Of a DNA stretch of 64,000 nucleotides, positions 49,142 to 56,576 are shown in pieces. The position numbers and the translations under genes were made by a program. The DNA lies in the NCBI RefSeq assembly GCF_002915575.1, contig NZ_PQGD01000026.1, positions 1-64,000 of the forward strand, given 5' to 3'. Positions within the stretch are counted from its first letter, which is position 1, and every line of letters begins with the position of its first letter. Below the pieces are notes generated by a model. The model was not told the DNA's origin. It was given only the letters and a program-made list of their open reading frames with translations, and made no database searches. The DNA comes from Superficieibacter electus. GTDB taxonomy: Bacteria; Pseudomonadota; Gammaproteobacteria; Enterobacterales; Enterobacteriaceae.

Positions 49142-51148
49142 TTAAGAAAGTATTTGATGAACTAGCTTACTGACTTCAATAGACAATAAAGAAGTATCAT
49201 CAACTGTTACGAAAGTGTCCGTTTCAAAACCAATTATTTCATCAGTCTTAATACCAACACCAACGATTTCTATTCCATTACATTTAGCCTTTTCCATAAC
49301 TTCGACGATAGTAAATTCCGATTTATTCGGATAACCATCAGTTATAAGAAAAATTATTTTCCTATCGAATTGGCTGTCAAGTAACAGATCAACAGCTGCC
49401 ATTAAAGCAGATCCCGTAGGGGTATAATAACCCTTACATCCAAGAGTGAATTTCGATAGAGATTCCTCAACGCTTTGATCAAACGTTTTGATAATCTCAA
49501 ATTCACTTTCCTTGAAGGGAAAAACTATATTGGAGACATGCATTTTTGACAAACTTTCAGCGGCCATCGATAAAGCAAGATCTGACTTAATGGCATGAAT
49601 ATATCTTTCATCATTAGCCATTGACGCTGAAATATCACGAACTAATACGAGGCCAACATGCCCTCTATTTTTAGATTCGCTTTGAGCTCTGAAGACATCA
49701 CGAACTCCCATTTGTGACAGAATTAATCGATTTCCATCGAAGGTAATTCCACGCTCATGAGTTTTGTTTCGGCCACGCATTTTAACCTGCTGTAAAACAG
49801 ACAAGTCGCTACCGATTGAATGACTCAGAGACAAAGCCTCATTGTAAACATTCAAATCGATAAGGAGATCAGGGATATCCCATTCAGAAGCACCGAATTC
49901 GGCTTTCACGTCATCGGATACTTTTGATGCAATACCTTCAATCTCTTTAGCCAAAGCATCGTGATAATCTTCGCTATCCTCATCACTGCTAAGAAAGGCA
50001 TCCAACAAATCTGCCAGTATCTCCCATTGAGCCGATGAAAAGTTACTTTCATCTTCAACGTTAGTCGAACTGGCTTCATCTGATTCACTCTCGGAAGGGT
50101 TAATCGCATCAGTATCGTCTTCAATAATGTTATCACCCGTGGGATTGCCACCGGTGGGTTCATTATTTCCCTCGTTATCTTCAGCAAGTTCTGAAGGCTC
50201 AGAACATCCCTCTTGAGCAAGATCAGCGTTATCGGAAGTATCTGCCTGACCTTCACTATCGTCCTCAGAATCATCCTCACGACTATCAGTCGACGTAAGC
50301 GATTTATCTTCTGATTCGGTATCGGTATCGGTCTCGGATTCATCATATGCCTCCTGCTCCTCCTGCTCTGTCTGCTGCTGTTGTTCCTTTGCCTCATCCC
50401 GCAGTCTCTCTAAAAGAGCCAGGGTCTTACGAGCAAGGGATTCACAGCCCTGAGTATTTTCACAACCAAGAGCATCATGAAAAATTTCCTCAACATCAGA
50501 AATTACTGGAGAAAGTATCTTTTGGGCATAGTCAAAAAACGGATCGAGGGTTTCTTTGTGACCTACCTGCTGAAGGACTTTTACTCGCAATGAGTTAAGC
50601 AGATACCACTCAATAAATAGGACAGGATTTTCCGGACGAGAAGATATATCAGGAGTCATCCTTCCGGCTTTAACCATCAGTGCGTAAGTGGCTGCAAGCC
50701 GCCGCTTTGCATCCGGATAATCGTTACCAACCTTCTCTTCCATCTGTACATCATCGAACAGATTTATAAGCCCGGTAAGACGTTTTGCCCTGCTATAAGC
50801 TTTACGTTTCTCAGCGAGGCTCTCAAACTCTGCATTCATTCCGTCATCGAAGCGTGTAAACCCTTCAGATGACATGAGAACACTATTAAAGGCGTCACTG
50901 TAAACCTCACTGACGGTATAGCGACCATGACCAGCTTCATGACAGGTAAAACCTTCAATCAGACTGACAAAGTCATCATCGCTATAATCGCCGTTTGGTA
51001 AAACACAAACTTTATTGACAGGATCAAAATACGGTCCTTTGGTATTGTCGTCTATTACAACTCTTACATCGCCTAAGCCGCTAATGACTTTTGCTATATT
51101 CTGTAAACGCTTAATATGGCGCGGCGATGATTTAAGATCTAATTTCAT
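49142..51148 (-). CDS. CobT-like VWA protein with HEAGH motif
   Basis: A 668-aa protein. The N-terminal 130 residues include EGFTCHEAGHGRYTVSEVYS, an HExxH zincin-like motif near residue 71. The middle (about 260-390) is a long acidic Glu/Asp/Ser-rich linker. The C-terminal 200 residues are a VWA domain with MIDAS DISASMAN and FLITDGYPNKSE. This layout follows the CobT subunit of cobaltochelatase and its plasmid or phage relatives that partner MoxR/CobS ATPases. The partner ATPase gene is two genes upstream. With no chelatase substrate genes nearby, a chaperone or remodelling role is more likely than cobalamin synthesis. The 11-mer is in its coding sequence. Confidence 0.82.
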   Translation of the reverse strand: MKLDLKSSPRHIKRLQNIAKVISGLGDVRVVIDDNTKGPYFDPVNKVCVLPNGDYSDDDFVSLIEGFTCHEAGHGRYTVSEVYSDAFNSVLMSSEGFTRFDDGMNAEFESLAEKRKAYSRAKRLTGLINLFDDVQMEEKVGNDYPDAKRRLAATYALMVKAGRMTPDISSRPENPVLFIEWYLLNSLRVKVLQQVGHKETLDPFFDYAQKILSPVISDVEEIFHDALGCENTQGCESLARKTLALLERLRDEAKEQQQQTEQEEQEAYDESETDTDTESEDKSLTSTDSREDDSEDDSEGQADTSDNADLAQEGCSEPSELAEDNEGNNEPTGGNPTGDNIIEDDTDAINPSESESDEASSTNVEDESNFSSAQWEILADLLDAFLSSDEDSEDYHDALAKEIEGIASKVSDDVKAEFGASEWDIPDLLIDLNVYNEALSLSHSIGSDLSVLQQVKMRGRNKTHERGITFDGNRLILSQMGVRDVFRAQSESKNRGHVGLVLVRDISASMANDERYIHAIKSDLALSMAAESLSKMHVSNIVFPFKESEFEIIKTFDQSVEESLSKFTLGCKGYYTPTGSALMAAVDLLLDSQFDRKIIFLITDGYPNKSEFTIVEVMEKAKCNGIEIVGVGIKTDEIIGFETDTFVTVDDTSLLSIEVSKLVHQILS
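50038..50048. repeat. AAAGTWACTTT motif copy 7
   Basis: AAAGTTACTTT within the VWA gene, coding E-S-N-F on the minus strand. Confidence 0.75.
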
Positions 51149-51168
51149 AGAATACCTCTTTATAAAAA

Positions 51169-51205
51169 GGGGTACTCACCCAGATGGTGAAGTACCCATC
51201 TGGGG
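51169..51205 (-). promoter_or_regulatory. Pseudoknot-type leader element 8
   Basis: P1 CCCAGATGG with CCATCTGGG (9 bp perfect); P2 GTACTTCA with TGAGTAC (one bulge); GAGTACC also pairs with GGTATTC at the ribosome binding site (7 bp with one G-U). Confidence 0.85.
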
Positions 51206-51224
51206 TTTTTAATAAAGCAAACAG

Positions 51225-52352
51225 TTACCAGCCTTTGAGCTCGATATCAAAACCATTTTCAGCATTGTCTTCCTGTTGCGAAACTGATTTCTCAGGTTCA
51301 GCTACAGAATCAGTGTTTGAAAACGTGCTGTTTTTTATATCGTTCTCTACGACAGGTTCAACCTGAAACACATTTGTTGAATCTAAAATAGCTTCAATAC
51401 CTGTGTTCTGTAGCGCGTTCGGTTCTGTTTGTGAGCTTTGATTAAATGATCTGGTAATAGATTCCAACCAGTCAGTAACCTTTTGCTCTCCTGAAATAAT
51501 ACGCTTTAACATTGAAGCATCACTCATGAAATAAAACCACTGCTGTAACACCGCAACGTCGCGAGGTTCAGAAATGGCACCTTTAGGTAAATTATTCATT
51601 ATGTGTTTTATAGCTTCTGCAAGTACTGCCGCCTCTTTATGTATAAACATGAAGCTAATGATCTTATTTTGCATTTGCTTCAGTCGGTCAATAGTACTTG
51701 AGCGCAAATTATTATTTTTACTAATTTTTTCATAAACCCTCATTGCTTCTTCTGCCAGATCTGTTATCAATTGTTCCTGATAGTAGTCCTGGGTTTCATC
51801 ACCTTCAACGCTAATAGGCGTAAAAGGAATAAAGTGAGCAATATTAAATCTAAAGGATTTTATGAAATCATCTTTAGTTAATTTCAACTGATCAATCAAA
51901 GAAGACATTCTTGGGCTTCTATTTTTTTCAGCCTCAATATGCATCTCATAATTGTCTACAACGTTTTGAATACCTGCCTGAAACTCTCGTTCAATCTCTT
52001 GGGCCCCTTCCAGAAACTCTTCCATACTGGAAACTGGTAAAATCCACATATTGCTATAGCGGATGCACAAGCGTGAGCAAAGGGTTGATATTCTGCTGGT
52101 AATCGTACTTTTGAAGCTAAGGGCTTTTATGTCAATCCAACGTACTTCGCTTTTAGATACGCTTTTTTGATCCGTAATATCATCTCCATCATAAGACAAA
52201 TCGATTTTATCGGTTCGACGCGATCCTTGACAGCCACTTATTTCAATTTTTGTTATAACTGCACCTTCCAGTAAATCTGGATATGATTTTGCAAAATTCT
52301 CAGAGATTTGTTTTGCAGATACTTTGTTAAGCATTGAAGTATTTAAAGTCAT
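51225..52352 (-). CDS. DUF3150-like protein of the MoxR-VWA module
   Basis: A 375-aa protein from ATG 52352 (MTLNTSMLNKVSAKQISENF), with GGAGAAACCC upstream. The N-terminal half contains EVRWIDIKALSFKSTITSRI and YSNMWILPVSSMEEFLEGAQ, then a long helical stretch. These agree with the DUF3150 family, which is found beside MoxR/CobS and CobT-like genes on plasmids and phages. The C-terminal 70 residues are low-complexity and acidic. It probably acts as adaptor or substrate-binding part between the ATPase and the VWA protein. Confidence 0.72.
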   Translation of the reverse strand: MTLNTSMLNKVSAKQISENFAKSYPDLLEGAVITKIEISGCQGSRRTDKIDLSYDGDDITDQKSVSKSEVRWIDIKALSFKSTITSRISTLCSRLCIRYSNMWILPVSSMEEFLEGAQEIEREFQAGIQNVVDNYEMHIEAEKNRSPRMSSLIDQLKLTKDDFIKSFRFNIAHFIPFTPISVEGDETQDYYQEQLITDLAEEAMRVYEKISKNNNLRSSTIDRLKQMQNKIISFMFIHKEAAVLAEAIKHIMNNLPKGAISEPRDVAVLQQWFYFMSDASMLKRIISGEQKVTDWLESITRSFNQSSQTEPNALQNTGIEAILDSTNVFQVEPVVENDIKNSTFSNTDSVAEPEKSVSQQEDNAENGFDIELKGW

Positions 52353-52370
52353 GGGTTTCTCCAAAAAAAA

Positions 52371-52411
52371 GGGGAAACCCTCCCCAACGGGAAAGATTTC
52401 CCGATAGGGTT
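52371..52411 (-). promoter_or_regulatory. Pseudoknot-type leader element 9
   Basis: P1 CCCTATCGGG with CCCGTTGGGG; P2 GGGAAA with TTTCCC (shares bases with P1); GGGTTTC pairs perfectly with GAAACCC at the ribosome binding site. It starts 4 nt after the stop of the -1 frame extension. Confidence 0.85.
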
Positions 52412-52415
52412 GATA

Positions 52416-52730
52416 TTAAAGCTTCTCTGGTGCAATTAAAAGAATACCGGGAAACTCAGCGGCAACATCATCATTGCCCATTGCTCCCTGATACATATAA
52501 CCTTTTAATTCCATTTCTTTAATTAGACCTTCCATATTTATTTTACCATCATGATAAAACAATAAAGAATAGTCGTTATTCAGTTGCATAAGTCCAGTAA
52601 AATTAGTTCCGTTTTTTGCTATAGCAATGGTAGCAGCACCATCCGTACTTAAAAACGCACTAAATTCAAGATGGGATAACTCTGAGATACAAATATCAGA
52701 GGTTTCATAACAAATCCCATCTAACTCGAC
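52416..52730 (-). CDS. -1 frame extension of the MoxR ATPase (104 codons)
   Basis: An uninterrupted frame from GTC 52730 to TAA 52416 encodes a protein-like sequence starting VELDGICYETSDICISELSH and ending FPGILLIAPEKL. There is no ATG, GTG or TTG near its beginning; the first ATG is at codon 49. It is entered naturally by a -1 slip on A AAA AAG at the end of the ATPase gene, giving a 454-aa product. The family is not recognised; it looks like a compact alpha-beta domain. The stop lies 4 nt before leader element 9, as real stops do in this run. Confidence 0.75.
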   Translation of the reverse strand, partial: VELDGICYETSDICISELSHLEFSAFLSTDGAATIAIAKNGTNFTGLMQLNNDYSLLFYHDGKINMEGLIKEMELKGYMYQGAMGNDDVAAEFPGILLIAPEKL

Positions 52731-52740
52731 TTTTTTGCTG
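52669..52740 (-). promoter_or_regulatory. Programmed -1 ribosomal frameshift site
   Basis: Slippery heptamer A AAA AAG at 52736-52730, in register with the ATPase codons GCA AAA AAG. A spacer of 7 nt leads to stem AGATGGGAT (52722-52714) with ATCCCATCT (52677-52669), 9 bp perfect, enclosing CTCTGA/TCAGAG. GGAG lies 11 nt upstream as a possible SD-like enhancer. The same heptamer works in E. coli dnaX. Confidence 0.82.
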
Positions 52741-53779
52741 TGAAATACTCCAGCGATTTATCCTTGTCTTCGCCAAGAGAAAGATCTATAGCTTGAAGAA
52801 CAAGATCGACCACATGTAAAGGTAAAGCAGAAGCAAAAGCTATTTTGAAAGTGTCAAGAAGACTAAAGGTTTTTAACGTCATCGACGTGCCAACCCAAGC
52901 TACTAATTGACGAATATCCATCACACTGTCTTCTGTACCAGAGTCATTTACTGCAATCGCTACTCTTACGAACTTCTCAATGACCTGAAAAGGCAAAGAG
53001 CTATATCGTTTAGTAAGCACATTGGTTAAAGCAACTTTGTCGGGCTTCTCCATTTCAACTATCAAGAACCGCTTTATAAAAGCTGCATCTTGACGTTGAG
53101 AAGAAACGAACCGGCGAGCGCCTCCACTCATGTTTGTGTTTGCAGTACCAATAAATCGCGTGTAGCCATTAGCAGTTATAACCTCACCACCATTAGCACT
53201 GAGTGACCAGGGCTTACGTTCAATGGGCATGTGAAGTTTTGCTGCCGTATCAGGATCGATTTTGTCCACTTCATCCAGAAGAATGAGGTGACCATTACGA
53301 AATCCCGTTACCAAATCGCTGTGTACAAAACCTGTATTACCACCATTAAGACTGCGCTCACCTTCAAGCTCATCAACTCGAATATTGCTGTTGATCTGCT
53401 TAATTGTCAGCGGCCAATTCATCATGTGGCTAATGTACATTACCATTTCAGTCTTGCCAGAACCGGACTCACCTTTAAGACACACACTTAAATCTATATC
53501 CGGACTGATAAGCAGTTTAACCACTTGTTCAAGTATTCGGGGATTTGGTATGTAGTCTTTGTTCAGCGGAGCTCGATACGAGGTTTTAGTTTTGAAAACA
53601 GGCACAGCCATCTTTGGATCCATTTCTGGAATACCAAAAAGGTCCTTTGCTAGAACTAAAAGATACTCACCTTTATCCACATAATGTTTTAACTTTATAA
53701 CATCCGGGGAAAGAAGAGCTTCTAATTTTTCATAAGCATCAGAAGATGTTTCATTTAACTTCATAGCGGCATTAGACAT
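52721..53779 (-). CDS. MoxR/CobS-type AAA+ ATPase
   Basis: A 352-aa zero-frame product starting MSNAAMKLNETSSDAYEKLE. Walker A is CLKGESGSGKTEMVMYISHM (about residues 120-139), Walker B is LILLDEVDKIDPDTAAKLHM, and the sensor region has RFIGTANTNMSGGARRF with later RFLIVEMEKPDKVALTNVL. It belongs to the MoxR branch (CobS, NorQ, RavA relatives), whose members remodel partners containing VWA domains. The VWA and DUF3150 genes follow. The last codons hold a -1 frameshift signal that would add a 104-residue domain, so two forms are probably made. GGAG precedes the ATG. Confidence 0.9.
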   Translation of the reverse strand: MSNAAMKLNETSSDAYEKLEALLSPDVIKLKHYVDKGEYLLVLAKDLFGIPEMDPKMAVPVFKTKTSYRAPLNKDYIPNPRILEQVVKLLISPDIDLSVCLKGESGSGKTEMVMYISHMMNWPLTIKQINSNIRVDELEGERSLNGGNTGFVHSDLVTGFRNGHLILLDEVDKIDPDTAAKLHMPIERKPWSLSANGGEVITANGYTRFIGTANTNMSGGARRFVSSQRQDAAFIKRFLIVEMEKPDKVALTNVLTKRYSSLPFQVIEKFVRVAIAVNDSGTEDSVMDIRQLVAWVGTSMTLKTFSLLDTFKIAFASALPLHVVDLVLQAIDLSLGEDKDKSLEYFTAKKSS

Positions 53780-53794
53780 TTTTAACTCCGGTAA

Positions 53795-53837
53795 AATGCA
53801 AACACCGCCCTCTGGCAGATGTTTGCCAGTGGCATTT
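53795..53837 (-). promoter_or_regulatory. Pseudoknot-type leader element 10
   Basis: P1 CTGGCA with TGCCAG (plus GCC/GGC); P2 GCAAACA with TGTTTGC (7 bp, sharing GCA with P1). The switch to the ribosome binding site is weak here: ATTTTA and TAAAAAT would place CGGAG in a loop. The upstream stop touches the element. Confidence 0.65.
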
Positions 53838-54814
53838 TATTTGAGATTCATTTGGCAAATAGTTGCCATCAGTTTCCTGATTTGAGGCACATTATAACCA
53901 AGATGATTTCCCACTATTTCAAAAGCTTCAGACATGATCCATTCAAAATGATTTTCGAATATTGGATTTATTTCTAACTTGCCAAAAGCGTTTCGTTTAG
54001 TTAACAGATCACATGAAACAAGCTCGTCAAACAACTCTAATGTGGATTTAAAAGCTTTTATGTAAACATCCATAATTTCCCTGTCAGTCCATTTAACAGC
54101 CAGTTTTTTTTCTGACATTAAATAATCCTGATCAAAGAAGATGTCCCAGCCCATATCGTCATTGCAATCATGCAAAATGATTTCATCATCATTCCTGCAT
54201 TCAGCTAATTTCGTGTTTTCACTAATCGAACGATGCGAATGATAATAGAGCCATGATTTTAATTCCGCTCTAAATTCACATGCATCAAGTCCATGAGATA
54301 AACAAGTGTATTCAAATGATTTTGACATATACCACCGTGTTTCAGCTTCTAAAAGTGGATTCACTGTGATATTACCATTGTCATCTTTGAAGAATAACTT
54401 TCTCCTCAACACTAGTTCTTTAATGATTTCCAAAGACTCTTCCATAGCGGATAGAAAAACAACATACACATCCTCAGGGGTCCATTCTATTACCAGACCA
54501 CCCAAATCTGGGTTATATTCTTCAACCGAATATAGATAATCTGTTTCTGCTGCAAAATTAATTGTATGCAAAATCTGATTTTTAAGTAATTTGGATTTTT
54601 CATAAAGGTGATTTTCACGCCTTTCAGAATCATAATTTATCTCAGAAATGTTACTTTCATCTGATTTAAAGTTTAATCCGGACGTGTATGCATCATTTAA
54701 ATGCTCTTTGGGTGAATCAACTATTTGCGTTATTTCATCTTCATCTATATCGAATATAGAAAAAAAACTAAGTTGATTACTACTTATTGCAGTAGCCCTA
54801 AATTTTTGTTTCAT
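53837..54814 (-). CDS. Protein with internal tandem duplication
   Basis: A 325-aa protein starting MKQKFRATAISSNQLSFFSI. Two copies of an 80-residue helical unit are visible: WTPEDVYVVFLSAMEESLEI ... TRWYMSKSFEYTCLSHGLDA (about 115-195) and WTDREIMDVYIKAFKSTLEL ... FEWIMSEAFEIVGNHLGYNV (about 240-320). No known domain. It lies between the OB-fold gene and the ATPase gene, so it may be a structural or adaptor part of the same machine. AT-rich. Confidence 0.65.
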   Translation of the reverse strand: MKQKFRATAISSNQLSFFSIFDIDEDEITQIVDSPKEHLNDAYTSGLNFKSDESNISEINYDSERRENHLYEKSKLLKNQILHTINFAAETDYLYSVEEYNPDLGGLVIEWTPEDVYVVFLSAMEESLEIIKELVLRRKLFFKDDNGNITVNPLLEAETRWYMSKSFEYTCLSHGLDACEFRAELKSWLYYHSHRSISENTKLAECRNDDEIILHDCNDDMGWDIFFDQDYLMSEKKLAVKWTDREIMDVYIKAFKSTLELFDELVSCDLLTKRNAFGKLEINPIFENHFEWIMSEAFEIVGNHLGYNVPQIRKLMATICQMNLK

Positions 54815-54827
54815 GGGGACTCCAAAA

Positions 54828-54868
54828 GGAGAAATCCCATGAAGGGATTTCTCCCCTTTAGGGTGGGT
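54828..54868 (-). promoter_or_regulatory. Pseudoknot-type leader element 11
   Basis: P2 GGAGAAAT with ATTTCTCC (8 bp perfect); P1 CCCA...GGG with CCC...TGGG is irregular; CTCC can pair with the ribosome binding site GGAG. It starts 6 nt after the upstream stop. Confidence 0.7.
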
Positions 54869-54874
54869 TTAATG

Positions 54875-55252
54875 TCAGATCTGATTAAAGCTACTTTGTC
54901 CAAAACCTTTTAGAGGTTTAGGTATGTGAGCCAACTTACTTGTTGCTACCACTCTCATGTAGTCAAGAGGATGTTCTCTCCCTTCAATCATAATAGTATC
55001 GACAACAATATAACCGGAGACCATCAACTCATCACCCTGATTTATACCAGTGAAACAGGTTGAATACATTTCAGGCGACACCTTGATTTGAACTGAAAAT
55101 TCTCTCTCAGTGATTTCACCATCAACTTCTGTCTTCATCCTATTTTTGAGCTTTATTAACAAACCTATACTCTGGTCAGTCATTTTTTTCTCCACAGCAC
55201 TGATAACTATCCCGGACACTTTTACTTCATTGATATATTCAAGATATGACAT
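54875..55252 (-). CDS. OB-fold single-stranded DNA-binding-like protein
   Basis: A 125-aa protein starting MSYLEYINEVKVSGIVISAV. The strand pattern VKVSGIVISA, SIGLLIKLKNRM, REFSVQIKVSPEMYSTCF, DELMVSGYIVVDTIM and YMRVVATSKL is that of an OB fold of the SSB type, without the acidic C-terminal tip of canonical SSB. It probably binds single-stranded DNA for the ATPase, VWA and primase-like products encoded downstream. Start supported by GAGCGG. Confidence 0.7.
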   Translation of the reverse strand: MSYLEYINEVKVSGIVISAVEKKMTDQSIGLLIKLKNRMKTEVDGEITEREFSVQIKVSPEMYSTCFTGINQGDELMVSGYIVVDTIMIEGREHPLDYMRVVATSKLAHIPKPLKGFGQSSFNQI

Positions 55253-55275
55253 TTTCCGCTCCTCGATTTGTTCAA

Positions 55276-55309
55276 AGAGAAGCCCCGTTAGGGTTCCCCC
55301 TTAACAGGA
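55276..55309 (-). promoter_or_regulatory. Pseudoknot-type leader element 12
   Basis: P1 CCTGTTAAGGG with CCCTAACGGGG (with bulges); P2 is short (GAA/TTC); GCTTCTC pairs with GAGGAGC at the ribosome binding site (7 bp with one G-U). It abuts the stop of the upstream gene. Confidence 0.65.
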
Positions 55310-56182
55310 TTAAATAAATTTATTAGTTACATACATGAACGTGCAGACTACCAAACAGGCAATTCCGGCAATATGTAACCAATTTCTTGTTGGTTTAGTT
55401 GGTGCAATCGCTAAAGAGTTCTCCAACTTCTCTGTTACAAGACGTCGATTCTCTGCTTTAGCCGCATCATCTAAATATTGAGTTTCACGCTTAGCGAGAG
55501 TCTCAATTTTCGATTTTATTGCATGGTCCCATCCTTTAGTTTCAAAAACGCTTAACTCACTAAAGGTGTGCGTCATGAGATCTTCTGGGAAACCCAGTTT
55601 TTTCATTAACGGACGAATGGTATCATACATTTTTTCTACATTTTCGTAGTGGGCCTTTACTGCGACATCAAAACGCTTACGTAAAGTTAATTTTTCACGT
55701 TTGCAAATGATGTCCGAAACCCAATTTATTAACTGCTCATTTTTGAGTTCACTGGCTTTTTCAAGTGAGTAATCCAGATTATCCACGTCAAGAAATGAAT
55801 TTAATCCGTATTTTTCAAACTCCTCAACAAGATATTTATCCAGTTCAGTTAAGCTTTTAAAAAGTGGTACATCTGGGGAAGCTTTAAGAAGCTTATAAGC
55901 TCCTTCGAAATCAATTTTCTTGACCACGAGTTCCACAACATCCACATGATAATAGCTTGAATAAGCAGAAAGCTTTTCGGCCAACAAAGACACAGGCTTA
56001 AGAGACTTAAGTTCAATGATATTTGGGCCGTCCTCATTCAAAATAACAATCAGTTCATTATCACGTTCTGTATATTTCATCAGAACTTCTAAGAGCTGTT
56101 TGTTTAGCGCCTTATCCATCTCTGGAATAATTTCACTAAAGGTTTGATGAAGGGCTTTACTGCGAGCTTTATTTTTAGACAT
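55310..56182 (-). CDS. Helical protein with C-terminal membrane anchor
   Basis: A 290-aa protein starting MSKNKARSKALHQTFSEIIP. It is strongly helical and charged, with a single TM helix at the C-terminus (WLHIAGIACLVVCTFMYVTN, residues 267-286), so it should be tail-anchored in the inner membrane with a cytoplasmic body. No recognised domain. It is the first gene of the 56.2-41.6 kb run and has no pseudoknot-type leader, consistent with its being promoter-proximal. It may tether the downstream DNA-processing machine to the membrane. Confidence 0.6.
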   Translation of the reverse strand: MSKNKARSKALHQTFSEIIPEMDKALNKQLLEVLMKYTERDNELIVILNEDGPNIIELKSLKPVSLLAEKLSAYSSYYHVDVVELVVKKIDFEGAYKLLKASPDVPLFKSLTELDKYLVEEFEKYGLNSFLDVDNLDYSLEKASELKNEQLINWVSDIICKREKLTLRKRFDVAVKAHYENVEKMYDTIRPLMKKLGFPEDLMTHTFSELSVFETKGWDHAIKSKIETLAKRETQYLDDAAKAENRRLVTEKLENSLAIAPTKPTRNWLHIAGIACLVVCTFMYVTNKFI

Positions 56183-56576
56183 TTGGGGTCACCTATATAT
56201 AGTAAGAAGGAAGAAACAAATTTTTGTTTCAACACGAAGGCAAAGCCTGTCATTCATCTCCCGTAAGCTATGAACCGCCTGATTTATACTATCTGGCATT
56301 AGAAGTACGCAACAAAAATAGCCCCAGGAGGAGCTAAATTAGTTACGGTTTGGTAAATTCAGATTGCCTTTTGCAGGCATGGGAAGTGCACCAGCGACAA
56401 AGGTGACATTTTGCCGGTGGTGTCTTACAGCTTGTTTAAGCTGGCCGCTTTTCACGGCTAAATCAACGCTTAACGCGAAAGTAACTTTAAGCAAAGTTAC
56501 TCAAATTTGGGAGCTGATATTTAAGCTCATTGTTTTTATACTATAGCTTTAAGCATAAGTAAATGCCCATATCGAA
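56183..56576. promoter_or_regulatory. Intergenic region upstream of the long minus-strand run
   Basis: No gene is visible. GAAACAAAAATTTGTTTC (near 56215-56232) is a palindrome close to the 56182 start. TTGCGT and GTATAA about 17 bp apart on the minus strand (near 56290-56310) form a weak promoter candidate. AGTAACTTT-AAGC-AAAGTTACT (56480-56501) is a perfect inverted repeat that includes an 11-mer copy. Confidence 0.45.
56478..56488. repeat. AAAGTWACTTT motif copy 8
   Basis: AAAGTAACTTT, followed 4 bp later by a partial inverted copy (AAAGTTACTCA), giving a palindrome in intergenic DNA. Confidence 0.75.

Noticed and set aside
49906-50397. Arg-rich frame of 163 codons inside the VWA gene
   Set aside because: Alternative frame of the acidic linker; repetitive composition explains its length.
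49142-53779. Cobaltochelatase (CobS/CobT) annotation of the ATPase and VWA genes
   Set aside because: The domain resemblance is real, but no cobalamin or chelatase large-subunit gene is present; a remodelling role is more likely.
54640-55690. Two further copies of the 11-mer near 54650 and 55680
   Set aside because: They carry one mismatch each (AATGTTACTTT and AAAGTTAATTT), so they were not counted as sites.
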